A program made the translations under genes and the position numbers. This document shows, piece by piece, positions 15,801 through 22,973 of a stretch of DNA of 24,176 bases. The stretch comes from Prevotellaceae bacterium (GTDB lineage Bacteria; Bacteroidota; Bacteroidia; Bacteroidales; Bacteroidaceae): assembly GCA_019420585.1 (NCBI GenBank), contig JAHZGX010000029.1, positions 1-24,176 of the forward strand. Reading direction: 5' to 3'. The first letter of the stretch is position 1, and every line of letters begins with the position of its first letter. Below the pieces are notes generated by a model, which saw only the letters and a list, made by a program, of their open reading frames with translations, had not been told where the DNA came from and ran no database searches.

Positions 15801-16789
15801 GTGACGGTGTGGCCCTGTCCATCGAAGGTGCCGGTGTATGACTTGTCGTTTGACAGAGGCTTCCGTGCCGCCGTGAAGTCGATGTCGGCCTCCAGTTTCG
15901 CGTTGAGCGATGTCTTGCCCAGGCGCACGGCGTGGCCGAATGCCTGCAGTTCGTCGGCGTTGGCAATGAGCACGGTGCCGTCCTCGTCGGTGCGCAGCGC
16001 CACGTTGCTCTCGTCATGCTCAGCTTCTCCGGTCTTGCGTGCCTCGGCCTCTTGATACACGGCTGCCACCTCTTCGTCTGTGAGCGGCTTGTCGTAGATA
16101 CGTGCTATGGCAATGTCACCTTGAAAGAGATTCCCGGCTTTGCTTAGTGAGTTCGGCTCGAAGTCCACTCCCACACCCACGAAACGGTTCTCGCCGTTGG
16201 GCAGTTCCAGTTCGCCGCCGGCTCCGTCCACGGTGGCCACCAGGTTTCCGTTGGCGTAGAGGCGGGTCTGCGCGGCTTCCTTGTCCCACACGCCGGTGAG
16301 GTGAATCCATTCACCTTCCACCACGGGAGCATCATAGATGGCATCCTTGTAGCCGCCGATGACGTTCTCGAAGTCCCAGTGGCCGTTGTAGATGATGATG
16401 CCGAAGCCGCCGCCCTGGTAGCAGCCGAAGGCGTTGACCCAGTCGCCGCCCATCTGGCCTCCGCCGAAGTACGGGCGCACCAGGATCTCCATGGTCATGC
16501 CGTCGGCGATGGCGGCCAGGAGCGCGTCGTTGTAATCCACGCGCACGTGGTCACGGGAGTCTTTCCCCCAGATTCCCTCCGCCTGGCAAAGCACGTTCAT
16601 GCCGTAGGCGGGGCTTTTCACGAACTCGGGATAGCCGCTCACGGTCACGGGGTTCTGCATGGGCGACACATCGGTGGCGGTGCCGTCGTCGTTGAACACG
16701 ATGTCCAGCACGTCCGCCTTGGGGGCTTGTGCCCATGATGCAAGTCCTAATAAGAAGAAGGACAATGCAAAGGATGCTAGTCTTTTCAT
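12872..16789 (-). CDS. Large secreted protein with LamG domains at both ends and T9SS sorting domain
   Basis: This 1305-residue extracellular protein starts with a signal peptide (L-G-L-A-S-W-A-Q, about residues 1-21). Next comes a LamG/concanavalin-like domain at ~25-250 (T-M-E-I-L-V-R-P-Y, H-L-T-G-V-W, Q-G-D-I-A-I-A-R-I-Y). A GLUG-like/right-handed beta-helix region follows at ~270-520, then a helical linker. A carbohydrate-binding-like jelly roll lies at ~698-868 (N-P-D-F-S-Q-G-S-E-G-W) and a second helical linker follows. A second LamG at ~1020-1245 clearly duplicates the first (T-M-E-I-L-A-R-P-Y, H-L-V-G-V-W, Q-G-D-I-A-I-A-R-I-Y). The end is a sorting motif, V-Y-D-L-S-G-R-K-V with G-I-Y-I-V-N-G. 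No hydrolase motif is visible, so glycan binding or adhesion is likely. It starts 25 bp after the phosphoesterase gene, in the same transcript. Confidence 0.85.
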   Translation of the reverse strand: MKRLASFALSFFLLGLASWAQAPKADVLDIVFNDDGTATDVSPMQNPVTVSGYPEFVKSPAYGMNVLCQAEGIWGKDSRDHVRVDYNDALLAAIADGMTMEILVRPYFGGGQMGGDWVNAFGCYQGGGFGIIIYNGHWDFENVIGGYKDAIYDAPVVEGEWIHLTGVWDKEAAQTRLYANGNLVATVDGAGGELELPNGENRFVGVGVDFEPNSLSKAGNLFQGDIAIARIYDKPLTDEEVAAVYQEAEARKTGEAEHDESNVALRTDEDGTVLIANADELQAFGHAVRLGKTSLNAKLEADIDFTAARKPLSNDKSYTGTFDGQGHTVTLNLEDKFGSVALFRTLTGATVKNLRISGTVTTEYKFAAGVAADVYNNTLVENVACDVNIISQVEGDGTHGGIIARNSTGLTLRNCLFSGSITGESTSHCAGLVGWSAGKTTIENCLMAGELLTNETDCYTLSRNPGNVTVINSYYKTPYGGVDNGAVQAEEQQMASGELCWLLNGSSLTGTAWRQTPECDPMPVPDQSHGLVVCTGTGTYMCITDEASLAKARQAYANYVKEQADGTEAHKPLIDILLQHATEITSAATVDEFIEKGATIDKDFADIKANIKAYEDYLACANEALGKLEGMVNEHASTLRDYLEEDIAPNEEFPNGTLLYITNSFSLDTEGISKEIDYINDMLLKAMASGTAPGTDITMLLQNPDFSQGSEGWEGSKSGDYVRTPSPAVQYYGLPNGTCHQTLTGLANGLYELDMNAFQMIGDDNYCSFYCASIFAGDMEMPVMSPMEDAISMDDAIDGENCYLRNDRLVDGMYIPYSREGGAVAMNGGRYLNRIMVNVTDGTLTVGSRLDGSGLNNDWLMFANTKLFYQGSMEEAEEAIDKTLECAVARANTTIKYIADSQGNNYTIFPNYPEALRDELKSNVAAVETATTAEEKYAVLQKFSDLFKQIYAGRMAYSQCAKELETFNTRIDDYPDYAKELQELSDEAWDKWLTGAYSTEEALAKGAELFAELEKYSVELPEADLMDIVFEADGTAKDVSATANTVGQRGTPVVVESGQLGINVLCAGANTWGGVPDNFFYVEASDALVDGISDGLTMEILARPYWEDERVPGQWTTVLGMEEAGGLGMLVYNRQWDFEAHIGGGYKDAYSGSNPVKDEWTHLVGVWNAENSTLCLYVNGILTGIDYNASGSYKKPNLVSNWMGIGCDPDGKDQPSAAFQGDIAIARIYNEPVNASQAALLYKKVQNMMGEGDEHSHPYIPDGINGIEGDSDRVLTSGVYDLSGRKVSSMKRRGIYIVNGKKVVR

Positions 16790-16814
16790 ACCTTTAAGAT
16801 TTATCAGTGATTGT

Positions 16815-19238
16815 TCAGTGCTGCTTGATTACCTTTTCCCCGTTGATGACATACAGCCCACGGGGCAGGCGGCCGGTGTTGCTGTCGGCCACGCGTGTGC
16901 CATCCATCCTGTAAATCATGTTGCGCTCGCCCTTCCCGGCGGGCATCACTCCGCTTATGGCCGTTTCTTTGGTCACGGTCACACTGCATGTCTTGGAGAC
17001 GGGCGTGCCGTCGATGCAGATGCAGAAGTCGTACGTTCCTGGCTGGAGCGTCTCCGCCTTCACGGTGCCTGCGGCTTTGTCGAGGCTCAGCATCTCGTGC
17101 CATTCGCTTTCTCCTGTGGCCTGGTAGCACAGCGTGCCGAGGAGTTGCCCGTGCAGGCCTTCATAGTGGAACACGGCTTGTTCTGTAGATGCGTATGAAG
17201 TACTCTCGCAGCGTAGCGATGCGGGCTTGCCTATGGCGAAGTACTGGCGGGCAAATGGCTCCGTGTATCCGTCAGACGTGAAGTAGGACACGAAGTATAT
17301 GCCTGCTTCCAGCGGTGCTGTCCAGTTGATGGAGCCGGATGCGTTGAGGACAAGTGTACTCGTGCCTTTATTGTAATAGCGGTATGTAGGGCACTTCTCG
17401 TCGGCGGGCTTCTTCACGTTGGCTGAGTATATGCCCACCCAGTCTTTGCTGAAGCAAGGTGCGCCCGCTATGCTGACCCGTATGGCATCGCCAACATTGT
17501 AGACATTCTTGCTTGTGCTCATCTTGAAGGCAGCCGGGTCGTAATCGGATGTCATGACGAAGAAGGGTACGCGCGGTGAGCATTCGGTGTAACCGCCGTC
17601 CTGGAAGAGCACGGCGTAATATTCTCCGCTGTCCTTCACGTTGAACGTCAGGTTGCCTTCCTTCTCCTTTGTGTACTGGTAAGCGTAAGAGGGGCTGCCC
17701 GAGCCGGGGTTCTTGCCTTTGGCGTAGATGCCCAGCCACGCCTCGGTGCCCACGGGGGCATCCTTGTAAGAGATGGTGATGTCTTCACCGGTCTTGTAGA
17801 ACTGTTTTCCGAGAATCAGGGTAGAGGTGAGGCTCAGGATGGAGCCGTCAATCCAGTCCGTGTAGATAGGCTCGCCCTTCTTGCCGAAGCATTCGCACGG
17901 ACGTATGGCAAAGCGGTAGGCGAAGTCCTTGGGTAGTTCGCCCGCGCCGTATACGCAAGTCACCTCGCCCTGGTCTTGCGCCTCGCCCAGGCAGCAGTGG
18001 GGGGAGAAGACGCGCTTGGTGGCGGTGACGAAGCGCACGTCGAGCCAGTCATATTCCACCTGCACTTCATAATCGAAGGCTCTAACGCCGGTGTCCTTCT
18101 TTAAGATGTTGGGGAAGTGCACTGTCACTTGCTGCTGCTCTGTGCCGTAGCGGTCTTGTCCCATGCCTTGCGTGACGGTGGCTTTCGCGCCGGCGGCGAA
18201 CTGCGGGACGGGTGCCGTGCGCTTGCGGTTCTCGTCGCTGAGCGGATTGCTGAGCGAGATGGGCACAGGCAGAATCCAGTTGTCGCCCAGAAGTTGGTCG
18301 TAGACGAATTCCCTGCGCTCGAAGGTCATGCACTGGTCATACACCCTCATGATCATGCCTTGGCGGCCGTCGCCGCATTCCATCTTGGGCATCTGCGTGG
18401 GCGGCTTGAGCGAACTGTCGTCCTGATAAGTGTTCTCGCGCGCCGGCATGGGGTAGAGGTAACTCAGCGAGGAGGTGCCTATGCTGGTGAAGCCTTCCTG
18501 CCAGAGGTCGCGGTCATCGTTGAGCGGCGAATGTGAATGGCCGGAAAATGCCACGGCGTTAGGGTAGTTGTTGAGAATCCTGGTCACGGTGCCGTCATCT
18601 CGTCCCCATGCCCACTTGCCATTGCAGGTGTTCTTCGGATGTGGATGCTGGATATAGAAGAATGGCTTTTCGGTGCCCAGTTCGTTGGCATGCTTCTGCA
18701 GGAACTCTTCCAGGCCGGGTATGTTCCCCGTGTGCCAGTGTGCACCGATGAAGTGGTATCCGTTGATGGTCTTCATCCATATGGGGGCATACTCTTCGCC
18801 AAAGCATTTCTTCCACGCTTCGGCCGGCCGACGGCCTATTGCCTGTGCCATGGCTTCCTCGGTGCCTATCCATGAGGCTCCTTCCATATCGTGGTTGCCG
18901 TAGATGAAGAGTTTCTCTGTGTACTTGCCGTCTTGCCCCTTGTTGTCAGGGAACACTTTGAACCACGCGTCTGCCACCACCTGCAGTTGCGGCTCCAGCC
19001 CCTGGTCGGCCATGTCGCCCGCAATGATGACTCCATCCACCTTTATGCTGCGGAAGTATTCCAGCGTGTGGATGAAGGTGCCGGTGGTGTCTGCCCCGCG
19101 CAAGTGTATGTCGCTTATGACACCTATTGTTATGTTGGGGTCACCCAATGTGAGCAGACTCTCGGCAAAGGCAGGAGCATCCAGGCATGCGATGCCGGCC
19201 AGTGCCGAGGAACGTTGAATAAATTCCCTTCTATTCAT
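16815..19238 (-). CDS. Secreted calcineurin-like metallophosphoesterase with T9SS sorting domain
   Basis: This 807-residue exported phosphoesterase has an N-terminal twin-arginine-like leader, MNRREFIQRSSALAGIACL. The calcineurin-like metal-binding motifs are complete: Asp43 and His45 (I-S-D-I-H-L), Asp75 (A-G-D-M-A-D-Q), Asn115-His116 (Y-G-N-H-D-M-E), His198 and His200 (I-Q-H-P-H) and His234/His236 (S-G-H-S-H). The second half (~345-775) holds several beta-sandwich modules. Two contain similar Y-N/Y-K-T-G-D-x-I-x-(V/I)-S openings followed by a W-(V/L)-G-I-Y motif, so they look repeated. The last ~35 residues (M-I-Y-R-M-D-G-T-R-V, G-L-Y-V-I-N-G-E-K-V) are a T9SS-type sorting tail. It leads a two-gene operon with the LamG protein. 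The substrate (phosphodiester, phosphomonoester or nucleotide) is not deducible. Confidence 0.9.
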   Translation of the reverse strand: MNRREFIQRSSALAGIACLDAPAFAESLLTLGDPNITIGVISDIHLRGADTTGTFIHTLEYFRSIKVDGVIIAGDMADQGLEPQLQVVADAWFKVFPDNKGQDGKYTEKLFIYGNHDMEGASWIGTEEAMAQAIGRRPAEAWKKCFGEEYAPIWMKTINGYHFIGAHWHTGNIPGLEEFLQKHANELGTEKPFFYIQHPHPKNTCNGKWAWGRDDGTVTRILNNYPNAVAFSGHSHSPLNDDRDLWQEGFTSIGTSSLSYLYPMPARENTYQDDSSLKPPTQMPKMECGDGRQGMIMRVYDQCMTFERREFVYDQLLGDNWILPVPISLSNPLSDENRKRTAPVPQFAAGAKATVTQGMGQDRYGTEQQQVTVHFPNILKKDTGVRAFDYEVQVEYDWLDVRFVTATKRVFSPHCCLGEAQDQGEVTCVYGAGELPKDFAYRFAIRPCECFGKKGEPIYTDWIDGSILSLTSTLILGKQFYKTGEDITISYKDAPVGTEAWLGIYAKGKNPGSGSPSYAYQYTKEKEGNLTFNVKDSGEYYAVLFQDGGYTECSPRVPFFVMTSDYDPAAFKMSTSKNVYNVGDAIRVSIAGAPCFSKDWVGIYSANVKKPADEKCPTYRYYNKGTSTLVLNASGSINWTAPLEAGIYFVSYFTSDGYTEPFARQYFAIGKPASLRCESTSYASTEQAVFHYEGLHGQLLGTLCYQATGESEWHEMLSLDKAAGTVKAETLQPGTYDFCICIDGTPVSKTCSVTVTKETAISGVMPAGKGERNMIYRMDGTRVADSNTGRLPRGLYVINGEKVIKQH

Positions 19239-19285
19239 GTCTTTTGTTAGTTTAATCGGGATTCGTGAATTTTAGTAATTATATG

Positions 19286-19293
19286 CAAATCTA
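19286..19293 (-). promoter_or_regulatory. -7 box of the phosphoesterase-LamG operon
   Basis: On the minus strand it reads TAGATTTG (TAnnTTTG), about 48 bp upstream of the phosphoesterase ATG. No strong -33 TTTG is visible. Confidence 0.5.
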
Positions 19294-19320
19294 CAACAAG
19301 TAATTGAGAAATATAGCAGT

Positions 19321-19560
19321 TAGTGCTGAAAAATTGATTTTTCTCCTTTGAATACTTTATGAATGCCTATCCTTTGGTCCCTGCATACTCTCAGAGGAGT
19401 GCTGTCTACGAAACTTATACCTGTGCATTTTCCAAGCAATATTGTTCTTGATGAACAGAGTCAAAGGGATGGCAACCTCTCTTCAAGTTCCACGAAGCAG
19501 TTGTACGAGACAATCTTGGGGAAGAGATGACGCACTTGCCCTGTATAGATATAATTCATC
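19321..19560 (-). pseudogene. Degraded IS982-family transposase fragment
   Basis: Translating the minus strand gives V-R-H-L-F-P-K-I-V-S-Y-N, then F-V-E-L-E, a TGA stop near 19460, and then L-L-G-K-C-T-G-I-S-F-V-D-S-T-P-L-R-V-C, followed by R-I-G-I-H-K-V-F-K-G. This is the order of motifs in IS982-type transposases, including the D-S-T-P-L catalytic aspartate block. The frame has an internal stop and ends abruptly after F-K-G. The N- and C-terminal parts are missing, so it is inactive. Terminal inverted repeats were not found. Confidence 0.7.
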
Positions 19561-19654
19561 GAACTCAAATATATTTAAGCCCTCGTAAAACGATGGAAAT
19601 CACTGAAATTGTGCATTTCCTGCACTAACGAACATCTTTTTCAAATTAAATTTG

Positions 19655-19662
19655 TATTTTTG
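19655..19662 (+). promoter_or_regulatory. -7 promoter box of the structured RNA
   Basis: TATTTTTG fits TAnnTTTG and places the transcript start within about 10 nt downstream, at the base of the rod-like RNA structure. The upstream DNA is T-rich, without an exact TTTG at the ideal distance. Confidence 0.6.
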
Positions 19663-19665
19663 CAG

Positions 19666-19840
19666 ATGGATTGGGGCAACCCTCTCCATGACATATTGCT
19701 CAATAGCTTCACAATCACCACCGCAAGTAAAAGAGCATATCATCAATATTGGGACTGCACCCATACGGGCGCAGACATCCCATATTTGATGATGGTTTGT
19801 GGTGAACCGTGAAGCGTATGGCGAATGTCTGCGCTTTTTT
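19666..19840 (+). ncRNA. ssrS: Rod-like structured RNA, probable Bacteroidales 6S RNA
   Basis: No real gene fits here, but the DNA folds into one long interrupted hairpin. Pairings found by hand: 19690-19694 with 19825-19829 (GACAT/ATGTC), 19706-19712 with 19809-19815 (GCTTCAC), 19715-19721 with 19799-19805 (TCACCAC), 19739-19746 with 19786-19793 (ATCATCAA), GGG 19751-19753 with CCC 19779-19781, and a terminal hairpin 19755-19774 (CTGC.CCC/GGG.GCAG). An asymmetric unpaired bubble lies at 19722-19738. A 5' mini-hairpin (ATGGA/TCCAT) covers 19666-19689. It has its own -7 box and a T6 tract at 19835-19840. Size (~175 nt), rod shape and central bubble match 6S RNA, which sequesters RNA polymerase, and the Bacteroidales-1 motif described for this order. 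The main alternative is a cis-acting leader of the downstream lipoprotein gene. Confidence 0.6.
19769..19840 (+). terminator. U-tract terminator at the end of the structured RNA
   Basis: GCGCAGACAT (19769-19778) and ATGTCTGCGC (19825-19834) are perfect 10-bp complements, directly followed by TTTTTT. The right arm can instead close the main rod with 19690-19694, so the two foldings compete. The intervening ~46 nt are themselves paired in part. Confidence 0.6.
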
Positions 19841-19862
19841 AATAACTAAAAAACTATAGAAT

Positions 19863-20513
19863 ATGAAAAGAGTATTATTAGGAACAGTGCTCGTTGCGTT
19901 ATTTGTATCTTGCGGTAAATCACTGGAAGAAAAGGCAAATGCCTTGATTGAAGATGATATAAAGAAAGTATTATATCATCCGGGAACATACGACCCGGCT
20001 GAAACGCAGGTTGATAGCGCATTCACACCTTTTGATGATCCTGTTTTTTATGAAAAAACATTGCAATTGTATAAATTAGGAATTTCTATTGATGCATATG
20101 ACAGAATGATGAAAAATGCGAAATCTTCAATGTCTATTTGGAGCGGGCCATACCAATCCGCTTTTGGTAGAAACGAATATCAAGAAGCCAAAGATAAATA
20201 TGACGAGAACGCACAGAATAAGAAGAGTGTGGAGATAAAAGCAAAGAAACTTGCCGATGAACTGAAAAGCATGCTTGATAAAGAACAGCAATTTATAGGT
20301 TTTAAGGCTCGGCATCGTTATCGTGCCAATAATAATGCAGGGCAAACCGTTTTCGGAGAAATGAAGTATCTATTTGATAAGGATTTAAGCAAGATTGTGG
20401 CATCATACGATATGGATGGTTACGAGTATAAAGCCGTGCAAAATGCTTATGGCCAAATGCTTGGTGAAGATGCCCAGATAGAGAGTGGGGTTTTTGATGA
20501 TGGCGACTTGTGA
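19863..20513 (+). CDS. Putative lipoprotein of unknown function
   Basis: This is a 216-residue lipoprotein. The signal peptide MKRVLLGTVLVALFVSC ends in a lipobox (F-V-S-C-G), so Cys17 would be lipidated. The mature part is charged and largely helical, with a Lys/Glu-rich coiled-coil-like stretch at about 112-150 (E-A-K-D-K-Y-D-E-N, then V-E-I-K-A-K-K-L-A-D-E-L-K). I recognise no domain. It starts 22 bp after the T-tract of the structured RNA with no promoter box of its own, so it may depend on read-through. It is markedly more AT-rich than the genes to the left. The next gene begins 41 bp later. Probably anchored in the envelope. Confidence 0.75.
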   Translation: MKRVLLGTVLVALFVSCGKSLEEKANALIEDDIKKVLYHPGTYDPAETQVDSAFTPFDDPVFYEKTLQLYKLGISIDAYDRMMKNAKSSMSIWSGPYQSAFGRNEYQEAKDKYDENAQNKKSVEIKAKKLADELKSMLDKEQQFIGFKARHRYRANNNAGQTVFGEMKYLFDKDLSKIVASYDMDGYEYKAVQNAYGQMLGEDAQIESGVFDDGDL

Positions 20514-20554
20514 AATGAAATTACAGTAATATATTGTCAACAAAAGATTAAATT

Positions 20555-20953
20555 ATGAAAAAGATATTTATTTTATTTTTGTGCATGATGTCATTTGTAT
20601 TGACAAATGCACAGACTTCCACTTCTTCCAACACGAAAACAACAGTTGCCTCGCCAGATAGCAACGTAAATTTCCGCTTGTATCAAACGAACAATCGCTG
20701 GACGTTCTTGAAATTAGATACGCGAACAGGAATAATAGTGCATGTACAATACGATACAAAGGATAATGCTATGCAATATAAGTTGAATAGCATACCATTG
20801 GCAACAGGCGAAGATGCAAAGCCTGGCCGCTTTTTTCTTTATCCGACAGAAAACACTTTCAATTTTATTCTTCTTGACCAAATAGATGGCAGGGTTTGGC
20901 AGGTTCAGTGGAACATAGACAGTGACAAACGCGGTATTTGGCCGATATATTGA
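20555..20953 (+). CDS. Small secreted protein with two internal repeats
   Basis: This is a 132-residue exported protein with a signal peptide of about 20 residues (K-K-I-F-I-L-F-L-C-M-M-S-F-V-L-T-N-A-Q). The mature part contains two ~36-residue repeats (about 39-74 and 92-128). Each has the pattern F-(R/F)-L-Y-x-T-x-N-x-(W/F)-x-F-x-L-L/K-D, then G-x-(I/V)-W/V-x-V-Q-(Y/W). The repeats look like two beta-hairpins or blades of a small beta structure. I know no named family with certainty. It lies 41 bp after the lipoprotein gene and 9 bp before the CoiA-like gene, so the three probably form one operon. Confidence 0.75.
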   Translation: MKKIFILFLCMMSFVLTNAQTSTSSNTKTTVASPDSNVNFRLYQTNNRWTFLKLDTRTGIIVHVQYDTKDNAMQYKLNSIPLATGEDAKPGRFFLYPTENTFNFILLDQIDGRVWQVQWNIDSDKRGIWPIY

Positions 20954-20962
20954 AAAACGCCT

Positions 20963-22651
20963 ATGCCACAGCCTAAACAAAAGCCTTATTTGACATACGC
21001 ACTTGATGCGGATGGTAAGTTGATACACGTTGATAGTGTATCAACAGGTTTGTCATGTAACTGCTTTTGTCCACATTGCAAAAGTGAATTGGTTGCCAAA
21101 AATGGAGGAAACCGTAAGACACATCATTTTGCCCACGCTAATGGGAGTGATTGCGTCGGAGCAATAGAGTCGGTTCTTCATAAAATGGCTAAGGATATTT
21201 TGCAAGAACACAAACTTATAATGTTGCCTTCTATTCAACGAGACGGAACAGGAAGACAAACTGTATTCTGTAATGTTGAGACAGAAGTATTTGACAAAGA
21301 ATTGTCCTTGCGTCCCGATTGCATTGGATATACAGAGAACGACCGGTTTATATGGGTTGAGTTCAAACGTACACACGAAGTGGATGTCAAAAAGGCTGGG
21401 AAAATTATTTCCGCGAAAGTTGATTGCGTAGAAATAGACTTAAATTCATGTGAACTTGACCCGATAAAAGTAAGGAGTTTTATTGAACGCAGCAGTGAAG
21501 AGCGGAAATGGATTTACAACCATGAGAATCCACAGACACTTCAAGTTTACGAGAAGAACAGTCATAATCAATATCACGACTTTGATGATGGTTATGATTT
21601 TAGCCAAAGAATACCACGCCATATTGCTATTGATGAGCAAAATACAATTGTTAACTTATATAATCCTGACGAGATTGATACCAACAAGCATACTTATTTT
21701 TGCATAGCCTGTGGCAAAGAAGTGTTTATAGATGTAGATGACTGGGGGGATTATTCATTTTCACATTTGGATGAGAACGCACCATGCGAAGATGACTTTT
21801 ATCTACATGAAGCTGCGAAGAAAGTGCTTTGTGGGAGATTCAACACCCGGCAAAAGTTCGATGTATATATACCCCAACGGCACTTATGCGAAAAGGGGAA
21901 TAATTGTTCGCTTTTTAATGAAAGTTGCTGCTCCACGGCAATCCCTATGCCCTATGACTTGAAAGCGTACGGATATGAATCATGTGAGATTGAATATAAA
22001 TTCCCTAATGAGCAGTTTTCTTATGATGCCGTTTTAAAGCGGGGTGATGATTTGAAAACGGCAATAGTGATAGTCATTGATGCGGACACATGCCACATAG
22101 AACCTGAAAATCTAAAAAACAGGGCTATAGAAGTGGCAGTAAGATGTGAGAGCGATATTTTCAGACTCTATGGGGAACCTTTGTGCGGAGAAGGTTTCAG
22201 ATTTTTTAATTTTGAGCATAAAAATTTGAAGATTACATCATGGGAGAAGATTAACCGTGAAGTATTGAAATTCACATTATTTTCCAGTGGTAAGTATTAT
22301 TTGGGAATAGAAAGCTGCATGAGTGCAAAGAAAAGAAGTGCAATTTATGAGATGGTTATATCCAAAGATACAGGAAACCATAAAGCTATGAGACAATATG
22401 CGGTATTGCACTGTTACAACAATCAGAAAGTATTGTGCCTTTGTGAAATCTGTTACTTTTTAAAGAACACGAATGGTTTCTACAATCACGAGCCAATATG
22501 TACAAGATATAAAACAAAAGGGACCCCAAGAAATCCATTTGAAACAATGCCCATTAAATGTCCTTATTTTAGTTTGGACAGAAATCTTGTCATCACTTTA
22601 CAAAAAGAGTGTCAAAGTTTGGAGTTTATTGAAAAGGAACTCCTCGTATAG
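20963..22651 (+). CDS. CoiA-like protein with two tandem zinc-finger/nuclease-like modules
   Basis: This is a 562-residue cytoplasmic protein. Module 1 resembles competence protein CoiA: a zinc-finger-like block with Cys36, Cys39, the H-H-F-A-H motif (His54-His58) and Cys64, then a helix with L-H-K-M-A-K. A PD-(D/E)xK-type core follows, with Asp119 in R-P-D and Glu133/Lys135 in W-V-E-F-K, separated as in active nucleases. Module 2 repeats the plan: Cys247, Cys250, F-S-H (His268), Cys275 and L-H-E-A-A-K-K-V-L. A nuclease-like strand pair follows, in which Asp355 (Y-D-A-V) is kept but the E-x-K is replaced by I-V-I-V-I-D, so it looks inactive. The C-terminus has further cysteines (~490-550). 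CoiA acts on incoming DNA in transformation; the role here is unproven and could be defence or repair. It starts 9 bp after the preceding gene. Confidence 0.75.
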   Translation: MPQPKQKPYLTYALDADGKLIHVDSVSTGLSCNCFCPHCKSELVAKNGGNRKTHHFAHANGSDCVGAIESVLHKMAKDILQEHKLIMLPSIQRDGTGRQTVFCNVETEVFDKELSLRPDCIGYTENDRFIWVEFKRTHEVDVKKAGKIISAKVDCVEIDLNSCELDPIKVRSFIERSSEERKWIYNHENPQTLQVYEKNSHNQYHDFDDGYDFSQRIPRHIAIDEQNTIVNLYNPDEIDTNKHTYFCIACGKEVFIDVDDWGDYSFSHLDENAPCEDDFYLHEAAKKVLCGRFNTRQKFDVYIPQRHLCEKGNNCSLFNESCCSTAIPMPYDLKAYGYESCEIEYKFPNEQFSYDAVLKRGDDLKTAIVIVIDADTCHIEPENLKNRAIEVAVRCESDIFRLYGEPLCGEGFRFFNFEHKNLKITSWEKINREVLKFTLFSSGKYYLGIESCMSAKKRSAIYEMVISKDTGNHKAMRQYAVLHCYNNQKVLCLCEICYFLKNTNGFYNHEPICTRYKTKGTPRNPFETMPIKCPYFSLDRNLVITLQKECQSLEFIEKELLV

Positions 22652-22874
22652 GAAATCGCACATTGATATCCCATCGTCTTTGGCAGGGTGAAAAGTTTGT
22701 TTGCATATTTTGTGGTCTTTCTCGAAAGCGTAGGTATCGGTGTCGGTCATGACTATTGGCAGAAACCGCCAATGCCGGCCTCGGCTCTAAGAATGAGCGC
22801 ATGGTCAAGCAGAACGGAATATCATTAAGAGTATTTTAGAGTGGATATTGGCGAAAAGCGTGAATAATCACAAA
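22652..22874. other. Non-coding stretch after the CoiA-like gene
   Basis: I find no intact gene in these ~220 bp. Translated plus-strand frames show stop-interrupted pieces, including one with C-I-F-C then R-Y-R-C-R, which faintly recalls a transposase zinc finger. The match is too short to name. It is probably decayed mobile or accessory DNA. Confidence 0.4.
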
Positions 22875-22968
22875 AAAGTACATTTAATCGAATGTTTTGG
22901 GATAAAGTTTATTATCGTTGCAGACGAAAAACGTTACCTTGTAACAAAAAATTCTGTTATGTGATCAT
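22875..22968 (+). repeat. Direct repeat R1 upstream of the AAA ATPase fragment
   Basis: This 94-bp segment recurs at 23711-23805 in the same orientation with about 86% identity by eye. Both contain GTTAC-NTT-GTAAC, a short dyad (CGTTACCTTGTAAC here). R1 ends 5 bp before the frame of the ATPase fragment, so it may be that gene's original promoter/operator. Confidence 0.8.
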
Positions 22969-22973
22969 AAGGA

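Noticed and set aside
19609..19812. 67-residue open frame in the structured RNA region
   Set aside because: It begins upstream of the -7 box at 19655 and spans the paired arms of the RNA; composition and lack of homology argue against coding.
22652..22874. Transposase fragment with zinc finger (C-I-F-C, R-Y-R-C-R)
   Set aside because: Only a few residues match and both neighbouring frames contain stops; not enough to name an IS family.
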